Part shown: positions 57,638 through 64,000 of the stretch, in pieces
How positions within the stretch are numbered: the first letter of the stretch is position 1
Layout of the letters: each line of letters starts with the position of its first letter
From: Branchiostoma floridae
Lineage: Eukaryota; Chordata; Leptocardii; Amphioxiformes; Branchiostomatidae
Direction: 5' to 3'
DNA: 64,000 nucleotides
Assembly (NCBI RefSeq): GCF_000003815.2
Contig: NC_049996.1
Coordinates: 13,945,929-14,009,928, forward strand
Program-made: the position numbers and the translations under genes
Notes under the pieces: model-generated
What the model was told of the DNA's origin: nothing
The model's input: only the letters and a program-made list of their open reading frames with translations
Databases searched by the model: none

Positions 57638-58380
57638 AAGGTACATGTGTATGGGTGGTATACAGGATACTCTGTTGACAAGAATGACTCAGCAATGTAC
57701 CAGTTCTTTTGTTCTCTTGACATTGAGAAATGAGGAAACGTAAAACGAAGCTCGGCAGTCTTATACCAATACTATGGTTTGTCACGACGGTTGCTTTCAA
57801 ACATTGTTGGATAGTCCTAACCGTACATTCATGTACGTTACCTATCGTCCAGGCCTTCTTTTAAGGGGTTGTGTATAGTAGAATTGGGCAAAAAAATGGC
57901 CGAACAATTGTACCCGACCATCTGCTTGGAGAGTACTCTTGTGTTACCTTACCTGTAGCCTCCACCAGGCCTTCCTACGGAGATACGGATAGTGTACGTA
58001 AAATTCGCTAGGAAAGGGAACAAATGTCCGTTACAGTGAGCCCACACTAGCTAAGGTTAACATTCTCCCTGCGCCGGCCATGGAAACCCCAAGGTGCCCA
58101 AACTCCCCTGGCAAACTTTTCTCCTTTGAGTGGTAGTTAGTCTGGTAGAAACTGCTTTACCTGAGACAGTCCCTCCCGCTGTGTAGGTGGTAGCCCCCGG
58201 GACGATAGAGTAGGGACTGGTCGAAGTTTGGGCGGATACCGTTGCGTTGTTGCTGTCCAAATGTCCCGGCTGCATGGTCGTACAGGCTCCGGACGGAGCC
58301 CCCGATCCAAAGCCCTCACATCCCGTGAAAAGTGAGACGACGAGGAATAGCACAGCACTCACAACTTGTGGGGCAGCCAT
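56491..58380 (-). CDS. Reeler-domain protein, exons 1-2 (gene B, partial)
   Basis: Exon 1 58161-58380: signal peptide MAAPQVVSAVLFLVVSLFTG, then GSGAPSGACTTMQPGH and SPYSIVPGATTYTAGG. Exon 2 56491-56710: VEIRGPVFRGFLLQARRPG ... PVGSFSDAPNNTKL ... TTAASSMTHANTEAK ... WTAPSPAVGNVQF. Lengths (220 and 220 bp) and phases parallel gene A. The next exon should enter in phase 2; none was found before 52325, whereas the phase-2 exon 48857-48921 further along would fit. So either gene B has lost or hidden its 3' exons, or 58161-58380 is the first exon for all downstream Reeler exons and 56491-56710 and 50204-50423 are alternative second exons. Confidence 0.75.
56711..58160. other. Intron between Reeler gene B exons 1 and 2
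   Basis: Non-coding. Contains a (CA)n tract at 57589-57636 and, at 57917-57934, an ATCTGCTTGGAGAG motif of the TIR family described under findings. Confidence 0.6.
57589..57636. repeat. (CA)n microsatellite
   Basis: About 24 CA dinucleotides. The Thr/His and Val/Cys frames through it are artefacts. Confidence 0.95.
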
Positions 58381-61300
58381 TTTCTAACGGATCACACGAA
58401 CTTCTGCTTTGCCTACGTGCGTATCCAAGCACTCCGCCTGACTTGCTGATAATGCCTTTGTTTGTGTTGTCAATGGCGGTGAAGTCAGGGTATCACCACA
58501 CAGGTGTATCGTTGATTCAAAGAACCTTCAGTTGCCATTCAAACCGTAACGGCCATATCAAGTGACGTCATAGTTCGGAAACCTGAGAAAGCAGCCTGCA
58601 ATGAGGGAGTGAAAAGTGTGAAACGTGAGATCTGGCCAGTCGCTAAATGTATTGCATTGGCAAAGCAATGGTACCCTTCTCCTTGAAGTGATCTTGATCA
58701 GATGTACATGTATGAAACAAACGATTAAACATGGAGTCAAAGCGCATCTAGCTCGGTTTGACAGCTGATGCACATGGCAGTCAAACAAACATATATAGAA
58801 GTCCGAAACACTCAATTCTGCAATTTATAAGTCGAGACAGTTACACAGAGGAGTCTCAAAGCGCTTCTAGCTCTGTTTGACTAAGGAACATGTCCGTCAA
58901 GCAGATATAGAAGGTATACATCACTCCATGACTTGGAGGGATAGAATCTTAGCTCACTATACCATTACGAATCATTGTTATCGTCATTGCTTATCCATTT
59001 TGTTCTTTGTATGTAGCACTGTTGAAATAAGTTATCAACTTGAATACAGTGCCACGTTATCCATATGTCTTTGTCCTAAACAAATTCTACGGAAATGGGG
59101 TTGAACATAAGCATGTTAAACCACACCCTGTGGGGTTAACATTGATTGATAGATGACGTTTCAGTGCAACCAAAACGTCAAACTGCAGGGCCACTATTAC
59201 CCTCACTGTGGCGCTCCATCTCTTTCCTTTAGCCATGCAGCAGCTAATAAGCACAAAACGATGCCATAGCTTACATTGCTCCCCTCCTGACATATCAACT
59301 AAGTCGCAAACACAGCGGTTGATTTTTTTGACAACAGATAAACTTTGCATAAACGTATATTTTCTTTATACGACCTTCCCATTGAACCACTTGCTTACAG
59401 GCTTCCAATCTATTTGATTTAATATATATTTTATATAAGTGGTCTGTGTGCTACAGATCTAATGCTAAAGGCCCGGGGAAATCCACACGTTAAGTTGTCT
59501 AGCGTTTCTAATGGACTAAGAGACCTGGAGCTTTATGTATTAAGATTCACGTAGAGATGTAGTAATGTTTGAGATATGAGAAAGTAACCTGCAATGAAGA
59601 AGTGAAATACTTTATAAAGAGTGTATGAATGAAAGGGTGTAACACGTTTGATATTGATGGGGAGTGATTTTTTTTAAACCAGGTCTTGGCCCACAACCAG
59701 GTCTTGGTGGATAAGATAAATGTAAGGTAAAGTGATAGCCCTATGTCCTTGAACAAGGCTAGGCAAAAGGCAAGACTTTCCGTTAATTACCAACTTTGAA
59801 ACATGTAATTAACGCTTGCCGGTAATGATTTATATCCTTCGTGCTCTTGCGCGTAACATGGATTTGATTTATTAGATTATCTCATGAAGTGGTGTGTACA
59901 TGTACGTGCAACGCAATGCCCGTTGGAAGACTAATTGCAGCTGCAGGGTGTCCAGACCACAGCAGCAGCATAACACAGTGAACACACACAATGAGCGTTG
60001 GAACTCAGGCAAGAAAGTACCACAAGCAGCCCAGTCCATTTAAGATATAGAAGTGTTTTAATCATATTCAATACAGACATGTTAACAAAACGATATCGTT
60101 GGGTTTCTAGACCAAAACAATCTACATGTACGCTATCAATACCATATGTACACTAATATAGAGACCAACTACCAACGCTTAACATATGCGCAATATTTCC
60201 AAGAAAGAGTATTAAGTAATCTGGACTAATCCAATGGGTTACTGTATAACCTGGCTGTGTTAAAGTGATCATCTCTACTTAAGGACCACCTGGCCAATGT
60301 GACAATGTTTTGGTAGCCATAACTACCATAAACAGTGGTAATAATTCTTTTACTCATTGACACATTCTCGTTGTAGGCAGTGACCACATGTCCACAAAGA
60401 CCAGATTTTCTCGGTGCCCTGATTGGTGTTCTTGGGCAGTTTTGACTGTCGCTGTTTGCTGGTCGATACAACACGAAATATTGTTGACATTATGAGTAAG
60501 ATGCGAGTGTTCTATACTAGTATATCAACGGAACTTTATGAAGCTCTAAGCGCGTTTCTCAAGAGCCGATGGTACAATAGGGAAATAATGCAGCTGTAAG
60601 ACATATTCTGAGCAACGGCAGTTATTGCAGATGCAGATCTAGCTTATATTCTTTTATGTCTTATTTTCTTTTCATCGGTACAAAAACACAGGGTGGCAAT
60701 CCGTTTTTTTTTTACTCAATGGTCACCACGTAACAAGGCCTGAAGGCCACTCAAGGTTACGGGTTACATGATTGGAACTGTAACAGCAACTCTTCGCCCT
60801 AGGTCAGAAACATCATGATTGAGACCTGCCCAATTGTTCACTATGAGTGAGGACTAACTGACCCAATAGGCAAAGCAGGGGTTACGAGAGCAACCTGGTA
60901 TATACATGTATAGTAAATACTAGTAGCTTGGTTGTGTATGATCTTTTGATGGGCTGAATATTAACAATTGTAAGGTACATTCGACAACGTCTTGTGTTTT
61001 TGACCACAATATTTATGTTTGTATTGCTGGGAACGTTACATTTTGTTGCCCGTGCAAGACTTTCAGTTTAAGTAATACATCCTGCCAAATGCTCATATGG
61101 CTAATGTATCCGTCGCCTGGGGAAAATAGCTTTGAACTTACATGTACAGATTTCACTATACATCATCTAGATTGTCATGTTGTCAAATTTTGTTTTAGAA
61201 TATTGAAGGCACAACAGTTGCAAAGGGCTTTTGTAGACGGCTAAAATCTTTATCCGTCTTGTTATTGTATCCCTCTCTTGCGTTTACATATATATATATA

Positions 61301-61545
61301 TATATATATATTCATAAAAAGACATAGAGTCACATATATAATGTATCTGACCATATTTACCACAACTAGTCCATCCATCTTTTAGTAAGGAAACTATAAG
61401 CAGATAAAAGTATCGACCTTTTGGTTTTGTGTAAGATCTTTTGATTGGCGAAAGGTATGAAACAACAAGAACGGTTACTTTGATACACTCGCAAAAACAA
61501 ATGATACATGGCATCTTTGTGACTAAGTTGACCAGCAAGCTTAAT
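58381..61545. other. Intergenic region with no recognised gene
   Basis: Should contain the promoter of Reeler gene B near 58.4-58.6 kb and the 3' UTR of the GPCR near 61.5 kb. Two short related blocks (AAGCGCATCTAGCTCGGTTTGAC at about 58740 and AAGCGCTTCTAGCTCTGTTTG at about 58859) form a diverged direct repeat about 119 bp apart. A short (TA)n lies at 61287-61311. ORFs such as 60226-60474 minus have no recognisable domain. Confidence 0.4.
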
Positions 61546-62359
61546 CTACAATGAATTTGACCCGATGAAGGAGACAACGCGGCCATTTTCTCGCCTTCGC
61601 TGTCGATTTCTGGTCTCCACTTCGCCCTCGGACATGATACGACTTGGGCTGTCACTTTTGAGATCCAACATCTCAGTCTCGGGAATTCTCGCGAGACGAA
61701 AGTTCTCCTTCCCAGCAGCCTTTGTGTTGAACGTAATCTTGACCCCTTGCTGTCCATCTTCGTTGACCCCGAAGGTGACTTTCACTCTCTCAAAAGCCGG
61801 TAGTGATTTTTCAATTTTGTTCATCTCTAATTCGGTTGTTCTGAACAGAAGACAAAAATACGAAGAAAAATTGAACGACACATAACGCTGGTACATAATC
61901 TAATATATAAACCTTCACATGGTCTAGCCTAACTAGCTAAGTACTACCCTGTTCATTCTTACTCAAGGACATTCATAGACATGGTGGCGGGCCACTTCAG
62001 CTCTGTCCTGCCACTTGCTACATTGATACCTGCACAGCATGTCTGGAGCTGACAATGGGGAAAAACCGTCTGATCCAAGTCATTAATTGATCTACTTTAA
62101 TTTGGTTTGGAGAAGGAGAGGAAGACGAATCGGAGCTAAACAATATGTTTCCCTTGTGTAAAGATGCACATAATGTTCAGCCTTCTGGAAGCAGAATGTA
62201 ATGGTCATAATCACCTCGGTGTCTGTATTGCTCGTCTGTTGAAACTGCTTCCCCTCGGCGCTTTCTTGCGGTCACACCGTGTCTTGAAGGCGAAGTAGAT
62301 CCACGGGTTTACACAGCTGTTCAGGCTGGCCAGCAGCATGATGATGACAAATGCCGAAC
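61546..62359 (-). CDS. Class A GPCR, last two exons (TM7 and cytosolic tail)
   Basis: Exon 62215-62359 enters in phase 1 after acceptor CACAG and encodes SAFVIIMLLASLNSCVNP followed by WIYFAFKTRCDRKK: TM7 with the NPxxY motif as NPWIY, then helix 8. The donor CCGAG|GTGATT joins in phase to exon 61546-61840, encoding TTELEMNKIEKSLPAFERVK and a long Ser/Arg-rich tail that ends FIGSNSL and stop. LNSC.NPWIY is characteristic of vasopressin/oxytocin-type and related neuropeptide receptors, so a peptide receptor of that broad branch is likely; the ligand is not determinable. TM1-6 are not in 62.4-64 kb and must lie to the right of the window. Reading through the donor would give an in-frame stop at 62211, a possible short-tail isoform. 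Confidence 0.78.
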
Positions 62360-64000
62360 CTGTGGTGTTAAAGATAAAGTTTTTGTTAAACTCCTTCCCA
62401 CATCATAAGTTCATTGGTCGGCGCAGAGTTGTGCCAAGCATTGATGGATACATTTATGTCCTACCTGAGTCGAATTTACGTTCGATATCGGTGTTCCATA
62501 GTTCGATTCGAACTCGCTCTCGAGCTCCACTGTCGAAAATTCGAACCAAACTGCTTGGTGCCCGGTTCTTTTGTTCGAATTATTAAACGAATGAAGTTGT
62601 TGACGCGATGTGTATTTTTGTCACGTCTTTTGCTCTTTCTTTGCAATTAACTTGAGTTTCCTTGGCTTGGCATGCTATATCCGTATCACCCTCGGCCCAG
62701 GCCCTCCCGGAGGCCGAACCGACCCGCGGTCGAGTTGTACCTCGGGCGAAACGAAAATACTCCGTGTTGTATTCTGTATTCAAGGGGTTATAATCCACTG
62801 GTGGCCGGCGTCATCAAGACTCATACTTTTACCCATACGTGACATTTGTAAGCAGAGGAAGCTGTCTATACAATATGTCATTCGCTCATTCATTTAAGTC
62901 TGATGCATGACGGCTACAGACGCCTACAGTACTTACAAAGAAGGGTGTATGTAACCAAATGTTATAAAATGCCTCGTCATTACTCAGCCCGGAAATAAAA
63001 CGCACGACGCCAGACTCACACCAAGACTCCTTCACCTTGTACACAATTTGATAGACAAGAAAATGGTAGTCTCAAAAAACTGCATGAATTTGCATCCGTA
63101 CTCCACTTGAAGTCGTAGGATTAACGTTATCATAAAGCGAAAGCAAATTGCAAACCAAACTGATCTATAAAGAAGACAAAACTTGCATCCTACGGCGTGT
63201 GTACAACTCTAGATCAAAAGCAACTGTCATGTTGTAGAAGATATACATTCACTCACTACGTGAATGCATTATAGATTTTTTGCCACACTCATTAAAGTTC
63301 TAAAGACTCAATTTTCACGGTGGCTTTGATGTTACCAAAAGTCATTTGTATCAATTTTCCTAGTATTGAGTTGCTATCAAGACAGTACTGTTTCAGATTG
63401 GCATTAGGTTTGTGACTGCTGACATCTCTCTATAGCAGCTATTATAGAATAACATTAGTATGGAGTGCACGTGAATTATGTGTTTCTCAAACGTGCAAAC
63501 CAGAGAGGGAAATGCGGGAATACAACGTTAAAGATAATACATTGATTTTGTTGGCAGCCAATAAAAAACGGTATATTGATGCACCAGAAGCCTTCTCAGC
63601 TTGAAAAAAATACTTAACAAGTAAAATAATGCAGTTTAATACCGTAGTAAAAGCAAAATGTAGTGTTTTACGTTGAACGATTTGTTTCTACAATTATCTA
63701 TAACATTGCAACCCAATAAAAAGCAATAATATATTACGCCTCTTCATTGACATTCAACCACAGCAACGGTAACCCGTGTCCATATGTTTCAATACTTGTC
63801 TGAAGTGCGAGTTCCGTTTCGCTAAATTGCTGCGTGCAATCCTGTCTGAAATTCGTGCAATTTACTACTTAATGAGTCCTCACAAGCGCCACGGTCTAAT
63901 ACAGAGAGACTTGGCAATCGGTGCGCCTCTTGCAATTTTCTAACATATGGATAGCATTCATGAAAAATATAAGTACGTTATTATCTGATTTTAATGAATA
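62360..64000. other. Upstream intron of the GPCR gene
   Basis: No exon recognised. A run of TTCGA-containing segments (62470-62580) is noticeable, including GTTCGATTCGAA, but no clear repeat unit could be drawn. Confidence 0.4.

Noticed and set aside
60226-60474. 82-codon minus-strand ORF
   Set aside because: No domain, no splice signals and no similarity to the neighbouring gene; not supported as a gene.

Overview
This is eukaryotic animal DNA: genes are split into short exons with GT-AG introns, intergenic space is dense with transposon remnants, and three runs of N mark a draft assembly. The gene set (tetraspanin, M17 aminopeptidase, DCLRE1A/SNM1A with N-terminal zinc finger, Reeler-domain genes, peptide-type GPCR) together with compact introns, many TIR-bearing foldback elements and an RPA-carrying Helitron fits an invertebrate deuterostome, most likely a lancelet (Branchiostoma). 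The species is an inference; no species-diagnostic marker is visible.

Layout. 0.6-5.2 kb: a tetraspanin on the minus strand, six exons, last exon missing. 6.1-6.7 kb: the 3' end of a LINE; 6.78-6.91 kb: a stray tetraspanin C-terminal exon. About 8.6-21.3 kb: a Helitron-type rolling-circle transposon, with an RPA-like ssDNA-binding gene on plus (8968-9945), three decayed tandem copies of its 3' part, a 47-bp minisatellite, and on minus an uninterrupted 1984-codon ORF (14948-20902). That ORF joins a cysteine-protease-like domain, basic repeats, a cysteine-rich domain, an HUH replication initiator and a PIF1-like helicase. A 42-bp tandem array lies directly upstream of its start. 23.7-25.9 kb: a plus-strand gene or gene fragment resembling the N-terminal part of REXO1, with a frame break. 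26.6-33.8 kb: a complete 15-exon M17 leucyl aminopeptidase on minus (517 aa). 35.1-41.2 kb: DCLRE1A (SNM1A DNA cross-link repair nuclease) on minus, 13 exons, one interrupted by an assembly gap. 43.1-58.4 kb: a cluster of Reeler-domain exons on minus: one complete 4-exon gene (43059-47329), exons 2-4 of a second (48508-50423), exons 1-2 of another (56491-58380), and two duplicated tail exons (51844-52325) of uncertain ownership. 61.5-62.4 kb: the last two coding exons of a class A GPCR on minus.

The host genes are unrelated in function (membrane scaffold, peptidase, DNA repair, secreted or GPI-anchored Reeler proteins, receptor). The Helitron genes do belong together: the HUH nuclease would nick and join DNA, the helicase would unwind it, and the RPA-like protein would coat the displaced strand. 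Exon borders were placed by hand from splice consensus and checked by reading-phase continuity; the M17, DCLRE1A, complete Reeler and GPCR models close in frame throughout.
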